Source of the DNA: Micromonospora luteifusca
GTDB taxonomy: Bacteria > Actinomycetota > Actinomycetes > Mycobacteriales > Micromonosporaceae
Direction of reading: 5' to 3'
DNA length: 64,000 nt
Assembly: GCF_016907275.1 (NCBI RefSeq)
Contig: NZ_JAFBBP010000001.1
Location: 4,144,001-4,208,000 of the forward strand
A model generated the notes under the pieces. That model made no database searches. It saw only the letters and a list, made by a program, of their open reading frames with translations, and was not told where the DNA came from. A program made the position numbers and the translations under genes. Shown here in pieces: positions 7,752 to 16,367 of this stretch. How positions within the stretch are numbered: position 1 is the stretch's first letter; each line of letters begins with the position of its first letter.

Positions 7752-8423
7752 TCAGCGGATCTCGGTGGTGTCCTCGGGGCGCGGCTGGCCGCGCGGCGGG
7801 GCGGACCAGGGCGACTCGCCACCCACCCGGCGCGGCAGCGGCTCGGTCGGTGTCGAATCGGCCGGGTAACCCAGAGTGAGCGGCGCGGTGTCGCGCTCGG
7901 CGGCTGCCGGGGGCGGCCAGTCGGTCAGCGTGAAGTCGTCGTTGCGGGGGCCGCCGTCGGACGCGGGGACCGGCGTCACGGCCGGCTCGGTCGCCGGGCG
8001 CGGCCATTGCCGCCAACGCTGCCCGCTGAAGGTCGCCATCAGCAGCAGCAGGCCGATCAGGAAGATCGTGCCGTTCTCCACGGGCAGCCGCAGCGGCAAC
8101 GGATCGCCGAACAGCTTCCACTCGTGGGGGACCGCGTCCCGCACCGAGAAGGGCGCCACGAACATCCCGATGTACGGCGTGACCAGCAGCAACCCAGCCA
8201 CCAGCGGGCCCAGCGGCGAGAAGCGCAGCGTGGCGAGCAGGCCCAGCAGGACGCCGCCGACACCGAGGTACACGGCTGGCTCGATCAGGTTGGCGGTGTT
8301 GAACGTGCCCGTCTCCACCCAGCGGTCGACCGTCCGGCTCGACCCGTCCTGCCCCAGTGTGATCAGCACCCAGGTGATGGGCGCCACCACCAGCCCGGCG
8401 AGGAAGCTCCAGAGATGTCGCAT
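7752..8423 (-). CDS. Conserved four-helix membrane protein
   Basis: Taking ATG at 8423 (MRHLWSFLAGLVVAPITWVL) gives 223 residues. Helices are at about residues 5-20, 45-65, 72-92 and 122-140 (PAVYLGVGGVLLGLLATL, LVAGLLLVTPYIGMFVA, IFLIGLLLLMATF). The C-terminal ~80 residues are a cytosolic-looking, Pro- and Asp-rich tail (GGPRNDDFTLTDWPPPAA). No catalytic or transport motif is visible. Divergent from the thioesterase gene, only 23 bases apart, so the two promoters must overlap or the transcripts have very short leaders. Function unknown. Confidence 0.8.
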   Translation of the reverse strand: MRHLWSFLAGLVVAPITWVLITLGQDGSSRTVDRWVETGTFNTANLIEPAVYLGVGGVLLGLLATLRFSPLGPLVAGLLLVTPYIGMFVAPFSVRDAVPHEWKLFGDPLPLRLPVENGTIFLIGLLLLMATFSGQRWRQWPRPATEPAVTPVPASDGGPRNDDFTLTDWPPPAAAERDTAPLTLGYPADSTPTEPLPRRVGGESPWSAPPRGQPRPEDTTEIR

Positions 8424-8446
8424 CCGCGCACCGTACCGTTTTCGAC

Positions 8447-8965
8447 ATGACTGAGCACCTCTCCGCCGCACCGATCGGCAAGCCGACGTCGTACTCCCGC
8501 GTCACGCTGAGCAAGATCATGACTGCCGTGGACGTGAACCTCTACGGCACCGTGCACGGCGGGGTACTGATGAAGTTCGTCGACGACGTGGCGGGAGCCG
8601 CCGCCGCCCGGCACAGCGGCGGGACCGCCGTGACCGCGGCGATCGACGAGATCGTCTTCTCCGAGGCGGTCCGGGTCGGCGACCTCGTGCACGCACACGC
8701 GCAGGTGAACTGGACCGGCCAGACCTCGATGGAGGTCGGCGTGCGGGTGGTCGCCGAGCGATGGGACTCGGCCGAGGACGCGCCGGTCCGGGTGGCCACC
8801 GCGTACCTGGTCTTCGTCGGGGTGGACGTGGGCGGGGCGCCGCGGGTGGTCCGCCCGGTGCTGCCGGAGACGGCGGAGGACGAGCGCCGGTACAAGGAAG
8901 CCGAGATCCGACGCGCGCACCGCCTGGCCCGCCGCCGCGCCATCCAGGCCCACCGCGCCGGCTGA
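8447..8965 (+). CDS. Acyl-CoA thioesterase (hotdog fold)
   Basis: 172 residues of the YciA/ACOT hotdog family, which hydrolyses acyl-CoA to free acid and CoA in the cytoplasm. The signature region is NLYGTVHGGVLMKFVDDVAG at about residues 31-50, where the Asp pair at the start of the hotdog helix is typical for catalysis. TAAIDEIVFSEAVRVGDLV then forms the central strands. The C-terminus is strongly basic (RRAHRLARRRAIQAHRAG). It lies upstream of an acetoacetyl-CoA synthetase, fitting acyl-CoA metabolism. Substrate length is not predictable from sequence. Confidence 0.9.
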   Translation: MTEHLSAAPIGKPTSYSRVTLSKIMTAVDVNLYGTVHGGVLMKFVDDVAGAAAARHSGGTAVTAAIDEIVFSEAVRVGDLVHAHAQVNWTGQTSMEVGVRVVAERWDSAEDAPVRVATAYLVFVGVDVGGAPRVVRPVLPETAEDERRYKEAEIRRAHRLARRRAIQAHRAG

Positions 8966-9113
8966 GGCGCGGCCACACAGGTCAGGACCGGGGCATGTGG
9001 GACGGGCACGCATCGGTTGGCGTACCCGGTGCGCAGAATGGCGCTTCGAGGTAGGGCAAGATGGCGCCACGGCCCATTCACAGTGTCGTGCCGGGCCAGG
9101 GGAGGGTGGACCA

Positions 9114-11156
9114 GTGGGTGACATGCTGTGGGCGCCGCCGGCGGACGTACGTGAGCGGTCCCGGATCGGCGAATACCTGCGCTGGCTGCGGGAGCACCGT
9201 GGGCTGGACTTCGCCGACTACGACGCGCTGTGGCGCTGGTCCACCACCGACCTGGACGCGTTCTGGCGCTCGATCTGGGACCACTTCGAGGTGGTCGCAC
9301 ACACCCCGCCGACCGCCACCCTGGCCGAGCGGGGAATGCCCGGTGCCCGCTGGTTCCCTGGGGCCACGCTCAACTACGCCGAGAACGTGCTGCGGATGCC
9401 GGGGCGTACCGACGACGACCCGGTGGTGATCGCGCACAGCCAGACCCGACCGCCGGTCACGCTGACCGCCGCGGAGTTGCGCGAGCAGGTCCGCCGCGTG
9501 TCGGCCGGGCTGCGCCGGCTCGGCGTCACCGCCGGGGACCGGGTGGCGGCGTACGCCCCGAACATCGGCGAGACGTACGTCCTGCTGCTGGCCACCGCCA
9601 GCCTGGGCGCGATCTTCTCGTCCTGCGCCCCCGAGTTCGGCACCCGCAGCGTCACCGACCGGTGGCAGCAGATCGAGCCGACCGTGCTGGTCGCCGTGGA
9701 CGGCTACCGGTACGGCGACAAGCCGGTGGACCGGCGCGCCGAGGTCGCCGCGATCCGGGCCGCCCTGCCGTCGCTGCGGCACACCGTCAGCATCGCGTAC
9801 CTGGACCCGGCGGGCGCAACCGGCCATGATCCGGCCTCCGCGCCGCCGGCCACCCCGGGGGACACGTTGAGCTGGGCCGAGCTGGCCGCGCCCACCGACG
9901 AGCCGTTGACGTTCACGCCGGTGCCGTTCGACCACCCGCTGTACGTGCTCTACTCCTCGGGCACCACCGGGCTGCCCAAGCCGATCGTGCACGGCCACGG
10001 CGGCATCCTGCTGGAGCATCTGAAGATGCTCGCCCTGCACCACGACCTGGGCCCGGCGGACCGGTTCTTCTGGTTCACCACCACCGGCTGGATGATGTGG
10101 AACTTCCTGGTGTCCGGCCCGGCGGTGGGCGCGACCATCGTGCTCTTCGACGGCAACCCAGGGGTCCGGGCGGAGCCCGGCCGGCCGGCTGAGCCCGACC
10201 TCGGTGCGCTGTGGCGGCTGGCGGCGGAGACCGACACCACGTACTTCGGCACCTCGGCGCCGTACCTGCTGGCCTGCCGCAAGGCCGGCCTGGTCCCTCG
10301 GGACATCGCCGACCTGTCCGCGCTGCGCGGCGTCGGTTCCACCGGTGCGCCGCTGCCCGCCGAGGGCTTCCGGTGGGTGTACGAGACCGTCGGCGACCGT
10401 CTCCAGCTCCAGTCGCTCTCCGGTGGCACCGACGTGTGCACCGGCTTCGTCGGCGGGGTGGCGCTGCTGCCGGTGCACGCCGGTGAGATCGCCTGCCGGG
10501 CGTTGGGCGCCAAGGTGGAGGCCCGCTCCGCCGACGGCACCCCGGTCATCGGCGAGCTGGGTGAGCTGGTCATCACCGAGCCGATGCCGAGCATGCCGGT
10601 GGGCTTCTGGAACGACCCGGACGGCATCCGCTACTCCGAGGCTTACTTCAACGTCTATCCGGGCGTCTGGCGGCACGGTGACTGGATCACCATCAACGAG
10701 CGGGGCGGCTGCGTGATCACCGGACGCTCCGACGCCACCCTCAACCGCGGCGGTGTGCGGCTGGGCACCGCCGAGTTCTACTCCGTCGTCGAGGGGTTGG
10801 ACGAGGTGCTCGACTCGGTCGTCGTGCACCTGGAGGACGACGAGGGCGGTGCTGGCGAGCTGCTGCTCTTCGTGGTGCTGGCCGACGGCCTGGAGTTGGA
10901 CGACGCGATGCGCGCGAAGATCTGCCGCGAGCTGCGCACCGCGCTCTCACCCCGGCACGTGCCCGACGAGATCCACCAGGTGCGCTCGGTGCCCCGCACC
11001 CTCTCGGCGAAGAAGCTGGAGGTGCCGGTCAAGAAGATCCTCACCGGCACCCCGGTCGATCAGGCCGCAGCCAAGGGCGCCCTGGCCAACCCCGAATCCC
11101 TGACGGCCTTCGCCGCCCTGGCCCAACGCCGAGCCCCGAACAGAACCCCCGCCTGA
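9114..11156 (+). CDS. Acetoacetate-CoA ligase
   Basis: 680 residues of the ANL adenylating superfamily, of the acetoacetyl-CoA synthetase branch that activates acetoacetate with ATP and CoA. The N-terminal region (IGEYLRWLREHRGLDFADYD, then GARWFPGATLNYAEN) is the usual ACS/AacS lead-in. The P-loop-like A3 motif is YSSGTTGLPKPIVHGHGG at about residue 280. The hinge/A8 region is GDWITINERGGCVITGRSDA, and the A10-type lysine lies in LSAKKLEVPVKKI near the C-terminus. Start GTG 9114 has GGGGAGGG 8 bases upstream; longer in-frame extensions lack a ribosome-binding site. Length matches the family (~650-680). Confidence 0.92.
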   Translation: MGDMLWAPPADVRERSRIGEYLRWLREHRGLDFADYDALWRWSTTDLDAFWRSIWDHFEVVAHTPPTATLAERGMPGARWFPGATLNYAENVLRMPGRTDDDPVVIAHSQTRPPVTLTAAELREQVRRVSAGLRRLGVTAGDRVAAYAPNIGETYVLLLATASLGAIFSSCAPEFGTRSVTDRWQQIEPTVLVAVDGYRYGDKPVDRRAEVAAIRAALPSLRHTVSIAYLDPAGATGHDPASAPPATPGDTLSWAELAAPTDEPLTFTPVPFDHPLYVLYSSGTTGLPKPIVHGHGGILLEHLKMLALHHDLGPADRFFWFTTTGWMMWNFLVSGPAVGATIVLFDGNPGVRAEPGRPAEPDLGALWRLAAETDTTYFGTSAPYLLACRKAGLVPRDIADLSALRGVGSTGAPLPAEGFRWVYETVGDRLQLQSLSGGTDVCTGFVGGVALLPVHAGEIACRALGAKVEARSADGTPVIGELGELVITEPMPSMPVGFWNDPDGIRYSEAYFNVYPGVWRHGDWITINERGGCVITGRSDATLNRGGVRLGTAEFYSVVEGLDEVLDSVVVHLEDDEGGAGELLLFVVLADGLELDDAMRAKICRELRTALSPRHVPDEIHQVRSVPRTLSAKKLEVPVKKILTGTPVDQAAAKGALANPESLTAFAALAQRRAPNRTPA

Positions 11157-11172
11157 CCCGACCCAACCCTCC

Positions 11173-11247
11173 CGCGATCTTGCAGTTGCTGCCCCGGCAT
11201 ACCGTGCGAAATCGGTGCGAAGCGAGGTGCGAAACTGCACGATCGCG
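11173..11247. repeat. Interspersed imperfect palindrome
   Basis: Arms CGCGATCTTGCAGTT (11173-11187) and AACTGCACGATCGCG (11233-11247) are complementary at 14 of 15 positions around a 45-base centre. It lies between two convergent genes. Elements with CGCGATCTTGCA-type arms are, from memory, common in Micromonospora intergenic regions. It may form a transcript hairpin and act as terminator. Confidence 0.6.
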
Positions 11248-11263
11248 TGGGGTTCGGTGGGGG

Positions 11264-11953
11264 TTACGTGATGGCGTGGGTCACCTGTTCTGTCGTCAGG
11301 CGGGCGGACAGGCCTGCGGGGTTCAGGTTGGCGCAGAGGACCACGGTGGCGGCCTGGGTCAGGGGAGCCAGTAGCCAGTCGACCGGGTCGGGGTGGCGGG
11401 CGGCGTCGATGAGGACCCGGGCGCCCGCAAGGATGCCCAACTCCTTCGCGCGAGCCTCGGCGCGGCCCAGCAGGTGCGCGTCGACGGGGCCCGGCCCGGG
11501 CTGCGGGGTGAAGTGGTCGCCGTGCCGGCGCACCTCGACCACGTAGTCGGCGAACCCGGGTGGCACCTGCCGGAGCGGAGCGGCCATCGGGGACAACCCC
11601 AGGGCGTACCGCTCGTCGGCCGGCCAGGACTGCGCCTCGTCGAGCCGGTCGGCGGCGGCGAAGAGCACATCCACGTCGCCCGGTGTGTCGACGACGCTCA
11701 GCTTGGCCGACCAGCAGCCCAGCAGCACCGCCGCGGTCTGCCAGTGCGGCGGCAGCAGCACGCCGGCCGAGGTGCCGGGGGCGAGGCCGACCTCGTCGAC
11801 GAGAAGGTTGGCGGTCTTCGCCACCCAGTTCGCCAGGGTGGCGCCGGAAAGTTCGGTGCGGTCGCCACTGGCATCGTCGTACCAGGTGAGCAACGGTCGG
11901 GTCGGGTTGGTCGCGATCGCGTCGGCGAACACCCGGGCAATGTTGTCGGCCAT
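11264..11953 (-). CDS. TIGR03089-family protein (AMP-ligase N-terminal-like)
   Basis: 229 residues matching the actinobacterial TIGR03089 type, which looks like the N-terminal part of an acyl-CoA synthetase without the catalytic core. Recognisable stretches are RPLLTWYDDASGDRTELSG, TLANWVAKTANLLVDEVGL and GTSAGVLLPPHWQTAAVLLG. The ATP-binding SGTTGxPK motif and the C-terminal lid are absent, so it should not adenylate. ATG 11953 is the first good start (MADNIARVFADAIATNPTRP). Divergent from the glycosyltransferase gene. Role unknown; the family neighbours mannose-sugar genes in actinobacteria, as here. Confidence 0.85.
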   Translation of the reverse strand: MADNIARVFADAIATNPTRPLLTWYDDASGDRTELSGATLANWVAKTANLLVDEVGLAPGTSAGVLLPPHWQTAAVLLGCWSAKLSVVDTPGDVDVLFAAADRLDEAQSWPADERYALGLSPMAAPLRQVPPGFADYVVEVRRHGDHFTPQPGPGPVDAHLLGRAEARAKELGILAGARVLIDAARHPDPVDWLLAPLTQAATVVLCANLNPAGLSARLTTEQVTHAIT

Positions 11954-12107
11954 CGGCGCGAACGATACGCCCCTGCGGGCCGTACTCGATGACGATGACA
12001 AGTCGGCGTACCGTCGGGTCGCAGTCAGCGTCGGCCCCACGCCCCGGCGTAGGCTTGACCCCCGGAGTGTTGTTCCCCACAGACCCGCCAGTACAAGGAG
12101 TCGCCCC

Positions 12108-13253
12108 GTGACCGCCGGTCGCCCGCCCCGCGTGCTCATCGACGCCACGAGTGTCCCCGCCGACCGTGGTGGTGTCGGTCGATACGTCGACGGTCTGCTC
12201 GGTGCCCTCGGCAAGGTGTGCGGGTCGGGGGTGGAGTTGGCGGTGGTCAGCCTCCGCACCGACCTGGAGCGTTACACCCGGATGCTGCCCGGGGCGGAGA
12301 TCATCCCCGCTCCCGCCGCCGTGGCGCACCGCCCGGCCCGGCTCGCGTGGGAGCAGACCGGCCTGCCGCTGCTCGCCCAGCAGGTGGGCGCCGACGTGCT
12401 GCACTCGCCCTTCTACACCTGCCCGCTGCGGGCCGGGTGCCCGGTCACGGTCACTGTGCACGACGCGACGTTCTTCACCGAGCCGGAGCATTACGACAAG
12501 TCCCGCCGCACGTTCTTCCGCAGCGCCATCAAGACCTCGCTGCGCCGGGCCGACCGGGTGATCGTGCCCAGCAAGGCCACCCGGGACGAGCTGATCCGGC
12601 TGCTCGACGCCGACCCGACGCGGATCGACGTGGCCTACCACGGCGTCGACCAGGCTGCCTTCCACGCCCCCACCGAGGAGGAGAAGGCCCGCGTACGCGC
12701 GCGGCTGGGGCTGGGCAACAGCAGCTACGTCGCCTTCCTCGGTGCCAAGGAGCCGCGTAAGAACGTGCCGAACCTGATCCGTGGTTGGGCTCGTGCGGTG
12801 GCCGATCGGGCCGAGCCGCCGGCTCTGGTGATCGCCGGTGGGCAGGGGCACGACGACGACATCGACCGGGCGGTGGCCGAGGTCCCGTCCCACCTGCGCC
12901 TGCTGCGCCCCGGCTACCTGCGTTACGCCGACCTGCCCGGTTTCCTCGGCGGCGCGCTCGTCGCCGCCTACCCGTCCTACGGGGAGGGGTTCGGGCTGCC
13001 GATCCTGGAGGCGATGGCGTGCGCCGCCCCGGTGCTGACCACGCCCCGGCTCTCGTTGCCCGAGGTTGGCGGCGACGCGGTCGCGTACACGTCGGAGGAC
13101 CCGGAGCAGATCGGCACCGACCTGGCCGCGCTGCTCGACGACGAGCAGCGGCGGTTGTCGCTGGCGAAGGCCGGGTTCGACCGGGCCAAGGAGTTCACCT
13201 GGGAGTCCAGCGCCGAGGTGCACATCGCCGCCTGGAGTCGCGCCCGTTCGTGA
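12108..13253 (+). CDS. Family 4 glycosyltransferase (GT-B)
   Basis: 381 residues starting at GTG 12108 with AGGAG 7 bases upstream. The N-terminal Rossmann lobe has DRGGVGRYVDGLLGAL, a glycine-rich acceptor loop. The C-terminal lobe carries FLGAKEPRKNVPNLIRGW (nucleotide-sugar site) and YPSYGEGFGLPILEAMACAA, which contains the E-x7-E motif of retaining GT4 enzymes. Such proteins transfer a sugar from a nucleotide donor to a lipid- or sugar-linked acceptor. The GDP-mannose-forming manC follows 61 bases later, which suggests a mannosyltransferase, but the acceptor is not predictable. Confidence 0.9.
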   Translation: MTAGRPPRVLIDATSVPADRGGVGRYVDGLLGALGKVCGSGVELAVVSLRTDLERYTRMLPGAEIIPAPAAVAHRPARLAWEQTGLPLLAQQVGADVLHSPFYTCPLRAGCPVTVTVHDATFFTEPEHYDKSRRTFFRSAIKTSLRRADRVIVPSKATRDELIRLLDADPTRIDVAYHGVDQAAFHAPTEEEKARVRARLGLGNSSYVAFLGAKEPRKNVPNLIRGWARAVADRAEPPALVIAGGQGHDDDIDRAVAEVPSHLRLLRPGYLRYADLPGFLGGALVAAYPSYGEGFGLPILEAMACAAPVLTTPRLSLPEVGGDAVAYTSEDPEQIGTDLAALLDDEQRRLSLAKAGFDRAKEFTWESSAEVHIAAWSRARS

Positions 13254-13314
13254 CCTCCCGGTCCCGACGGTGACCCGTGCCACTGCGGACAGGTTCGTCA
13301 GGCATGATGTGCGG

Positions 13315-14406
13315 ATGCTCTATGCGGTCATCCCGGCAGGTGGCAGCGGCACAAGGTTGTGGCCGTTGTCCCGCGCCGGCCACCCCAAGTTCCTCCACCC
13401 GCTGACCGGCACCAACTCGTCGCTGCTCCAGGCGACCGTGGAGCGGCTCGCCCCGCTGACCACACCGGATCGGACCCTTGTGGTCACCGGTGCCGCGCAC
13501 GTCGCGGCGGTCGCTCGGCAGCTGACCGGTCTGCCGGAGGAGAACATCCTGGTCGAACCCTCCCCTCGTGATTCCTGCGCGGCGATCGCCCTGGCCGCCG
13601 CGGTGATCGCGGTGCGCGACCCGGACGCGGTGATGGGCAGCTTCGCCGCCGACCACCTGATCCGTGACCCGGGGAGCTGGGTCCGCACCGTCCAGGAGGC
13701 GGTCCGCGGGGCCGAGCAGGGCCTGCTGATGACCGTCGGGATCACGCCGACCCGGGCGGAGACCGGGTACGGCTACCTGGAGACCGGTGCGGAGACCGAG
13801 GGCGCGCCGTGGCGGACGGTGGCCGAGTTCAAGGAGAAGCCGGGCGCCGAGGTCGCCGAGGCGTACGTCCGTTCGGGCCGGCACCTGTGGAACGCGAGCA
13901 TGTTCGTGTGGCGGGTGGACGTCTTCCTCGCCGAGCTGGCCCGCCAGCAGCCGGCGTTGCACGCTGGTGTCACCGCGATCGCCGCCGCCTGGGGCACCCC
14001 GGAGCAGGACGAGATCCTCGGCGCGATCTGGCCGACGCTGCCGAAGATCTCCGTCGACTACGCGGTGATGGAGGGCGCGGCCACCGCGGGTCGCGTTGCG
14101 ACCGTGCCGGGCGACTTCGGCTGGAACGACGTCGGCGACTTCCACACCCTGGGCGATGTGCTGCCGGCCGACGGCGAGGGCAACGTGGTGCTCGGCACCG
14201 ACGCGAAGCCGGGTGTGCTGCTGCGCGACAGCACCAACCTGGTGGTCGTGCCGCAGTCGGGGCGGTTGGTGGCCGTCCTCGGTGTGAGCGACCTGATCGT
14301 GGTGGACACCCCGGACGCGGTGCTGGTCTGCCCGCGCGACCGGGCCCAGGATGTCAAGGCCCTGGTCGACGAGCTCAAGGAGCGAGGCGAAGAGGGTTAC
14401 GTCTGA
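13315..14406 (+). CDS. manC: Mannose-1-phosphate guanylyltransferase
   Basis: 363 residues. The enzyme makes GDP-mannose from mannose-1-phosphate and GTP. The nucleotidyltransferase signature is AVIPAGGSGTRLWPLSRAGH at the N-terminus (G-x-G-T-R-L-W-P-L-S-R), and the FxEKP motif appears as EFKEKPGAE. WNASMFVWRVDVFLAEL and PGDFGWNDVGDFHTLGDVL are conserved sugar-binding regions. There is no C-terminal isomerase domain, so this is the monofunctional form; manA and manB lie at 54.7 and 50.8 kb. Start ATG 13315 gives the exact family N-terminus. Its 3' end overlaps the convergent NUDIX gene by 32 bases. Confidence 0.95.
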   Translation: MLYAVIPAGGSGTRLWPLSRAGHPKFLHPLTGTNSSLLQATVERLAPLTTPDRTLVVTGAAHVAAVARQLTGLPEENILVEPSPRDSCAAIALAAAVIAVRDPDAVMGSFAADHLIRDPGSWVRTVQEAVRGAEQGLLMTVGITPTRAETGYGYLETGAETEGAPWRTVAEFKEKPGAEVAEAYVRSGRHLWNASMFVWRVDVFLAELARQQPALHAGVTAIAAAWGTPEQDEILGAIWPTLPKISVDYAVMEGAATAGRVATVPGDFGWNDVGDFHTLGDVLPADGEGNVVLGTDAKPGVLLRDSTNLVVVPQSGRLVAVLGVSDLIVVDTPDAVLVCPRDRAQDVKALVDELKERGEEGYV

Positions 14407-14992
14407 GGGCTGCGAGTGCCGGCGCGACCAGTTGCGCGGTCCGGTCGGCCAGCGGCTCGGGCAGTTGGTCCGGTGGAAACCAGCCCAACTCCTCGGCCTC
14501 GTCGCTGACCTGCTCCACCGCGCCGGGCGGGGCGAGCACGGCGAACCGGACGTCGTAGTGGCGTGAGCCGCCCTGGCAGAGCACCTCGTGCACGTCGACG
14601 TCGATCGGCACCGGGTCGATGCGCAGGTCGGCGATTCCGGATTCCTCGGTGGCCTCGCGCAGCGCGGCTGCGACCAGGGTCTGGTCGACCGGCTCGCAGT
14701 GCCCGCCGAGCTGCACCCACTTACCGAACTTCACGTGCAGGCAGAGCAGCACGCGCGTGCCGGTGGCGTCCAGCACCAGCGTGCTCGCGGTGATGTGCCC
14801 GGGGCGGTGCTGCCGGCTCATCGCGATCGGCCCGGCGCCGAGCAGCGTGAGGGTCCGCTCCCGCGCGCTGGCCGCCTCGCGGCTGGTGGGCTGCCAGCCT
14901 TCGAGCAACGCGGTCGCGTCGGCGTGCAGCGGCGCGTACGTCTCGGGGTCGGTCGGGTGGGCGGTCGGTCCGGTGATCGCGGTGTCAGGCAC
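14375..14992 (-). CDS. NUDIX hydrolase
   Basis: 205 residues, starting at GTG 14992 (PDTAITGPTAHPTDPETYAP). The Nudix box lies at about residues 115-137: GHCEPVDQTLVAAALREATE followed by ESG. The REATEESG half with its metal-binding glutamates is intact; the residue where the box has the first Glu is Asp. Nudix enzymes cleave nucleoside diphosphates linked to another moiety. The ~90-residue N-terminal extension contains an all-helical segment (TALLEGWQPTSREAASARER). It overlaps manC tail to tail by 32 bases. Substrate unknown. Confidence 0.9.
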   Translation of the reverse strand: MPDTAITGPTAHPTDPETYAPLHADATALLEGWQPTSREAASARERTLTLLGAGPIAMSRQHRPGHITASTLVLDATGTRVLLCLHVKFGKWVQLGGHCEPVDQTLVAAALREATEESGIADLRIDPVPIDVDVHEVLCQGGSRHYDVRFAVLAPPGAVEQVSDEAEELGWFPPDQLPEPLADRTAQLVAPALAALRRNPLRLAP

Positions 14993-15019
14993 CCCGTCAC
15001 TGTACGAGCGTGTGCTCCG

Positions 15020-15025
15020 TACGCT
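15020..15025 (+). promoter_or_regulatory. -10 box of a leaderless promoter
   Basis: TACGCT ends 6 bases before the GTG at 15032. In actinobacteria a TANNNT hexamer at this distance places the transcription start on the start codon, so the mRNA would be leaderless. This also explains the lack of a ribosome-binding site. Confidence 0.5.
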
Positions 15026-15031
15026 GGCTCG

Positions 15032-16078
15032 GTGACTCTCCGACTCGTCGAATTCGTGGTGGCCGGCAACGAGGCCAGCGATCTGTTGCCGGTGCGCTCG
15101 GCGGCGCTGCTGCGTGCGTACGGTGCGCGGCGGGGCTTCTGGACGGTGCTGGACGAGGGGCCGGTGGAACGCTGCCTGGCGCTGCTGCTGGAGCTTGACG
15201 ACGGCGAGTGGACGGCCCGGCACGTGGTGGCGGACGCGGGTGTGGAGAACGGGCGGACCGAAGATGGTGAGGCGCTCGCCCATCACGACGGCTGGGTGTA
15301 CGTCTTCGGCTCGCACTTCGGCTCGAAGGCTGGCCCGCTGCGTCCCCGACGGGCCTTCGTGGCCCGGTTCCGGGAGGACGACGCGGCAGCCGGGCCGGTG
15401 CCGGTGCACGTGGTGCGCAACTCGTTCCGGTTGCACCGGGCGGTGAACGACGCCCTCGCCGGGTCGCCGCTGACCCTGTTGCCGCCGGGGGAGCGGGTGC
15501 GGGCCCGGTTCATCGTCGAGACGTTGGCGAGGGGGACCGCCCGGGAGAAGCGCTGGGTGAGCCGGCTGGCCCCGGACGACCTTCCGTTGAACGTGGAGGC
15601 GGCGGCCTTCACCCCGGACGGGACGGTGCTGCTCGGGCTGCGGTTTCCGGTCACGGAGGCCGGTGAGCCGATCCTGGTCGAGGTGGCCGGTGTGCCGGAG
15701 ATGTTCACGGTGGAGGGGGCGTGGCCGCGGGCGCTGCGCGCGTACGTGTTGACCGGGGTCACCCTGCCGGGGGAGCTGACCGGGTTCCGCGCGATCAGCC
15801 TGACGTCGGATGGCGGGTACGCGGCCGTGATCGGCTCGATCGACGCGCTGGGCAAGGGATCGGTGCTGCTCGACGACCATCCGGGCGGCGGTGACGTCAC
15901 CTCGCGGCACGTCCGCTTCCGGCTTCCGGGCGGGGCGTCGGACGACGTGTACCGGCTGGTCGGTGAGTCGGTGGCGGACCTGGCGCCGTTCCACCACGTC
16001 GAGGGGCTGGCCGAGTTGGACGGGCGACCGTTCTACGTCACGGACGAGGATCACCGGGTCGCGCTCTGGGTCGGCTGA
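15032..16078 (+). CDS. Conserved hypothetical protein
   Basis: 348 residues, probably soluble. It is beta-rich with regularly spaced strands and turns (GWVYVFGSHFGSKAGPLRPR, AAAFTPDGTVLLGLRFPVTE, GLAELDGRPFYVTDEDHRVA), which suggests a beta-propeller-like or sandwich fold, possibly related to DUF3616-type proteins. No signal peptide or catalytic motif is seen. The start GTG 15032 follows a TACGCT box by 6 bases (leaderless). Divergent from the NUDIX gene with 39 bases between start codons. Function unknown. Confidence 0.8.
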   Translation: MTLRLVEFVVAGNEASDLLPVRSAALLRAYGARRGFWTVLDEGPVERCLALLLELDDGEWTARHVVADAGVENGRTEDGEALAHHDGWVYVFGSHFGSKAGPLRPRRAFVARFREDDAAAGPVPVHVVRNSFRLHRAVNDALAGSPLTLLPPGERVRARFIVETLARGTAREKRWVSRLAPDDLPLNVEAAAFTPDGTVLLGLRFPVTEAGEPILVEVAGVPEMFTVEGAWPRALRAYVLTGVTLPGELTGFRAISLTSDGGYAAVIGSIDALGKGSVLLDDHPGGGDVTSRHVRFRLPGGASDDVYRLVGESVADLAPFHHVEGLAELDGRPFYVTDEDHRVALWVG

Positions 16079-16367
16079 GCCGGGCGGGTGGTGGTGCGGG
16101 GCGGGATGACCGGACGGCACCTCTGCGGAGCAAGGGCCGCAGACCCTCGTGGTGCCGCCCGATCACCGGGCCTCCCCCGGTCCCGGTGCCCTCGGGCCGG
16201 AGCGTGCAGGACGCCCCCGACACGGTGTTCGGGCACTGGAAGCATGACGAATCGTTCCCGGGGACGTCGAGGGTTTTCAGTCCAGGCTTAAAGATGGAGA
16301 TTAGTGCCGGCCAGGTAGAGTCGAACGGTCATCTGGCATCCCCCTGCCGGCGACACTGGAGCGCTCC
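16079..16367. other. Intergenic region without a supported gene
   Basis: 289 bases between the preceding gene and the ArsR-like regulator. Short frames on both strands lack ribosome-binding sites and protein-like composition. The segment 16275-16325 is locally AT-richer (around TTTTCAGTCC and CTTAAAGATGG) and probably holds the regulator's promoter, but I cannot place -35/-10 boxes with confidence. Confidence 0.5.

Noticed and set aside
9078..10829. Minus-strand open frame of 583 codons
   Set aside because: Antisense to the acetoacetyl-CoA synthetase, whose motifs are intact; His/Gly/Arg-rich shadow.
16051..16245. Short minus-strand frame in the gap before the ArsR-like gene
   Set aside because: No ribosome-binding site, Arg/Pro/Ala-rich composition and no similarity to a known family.
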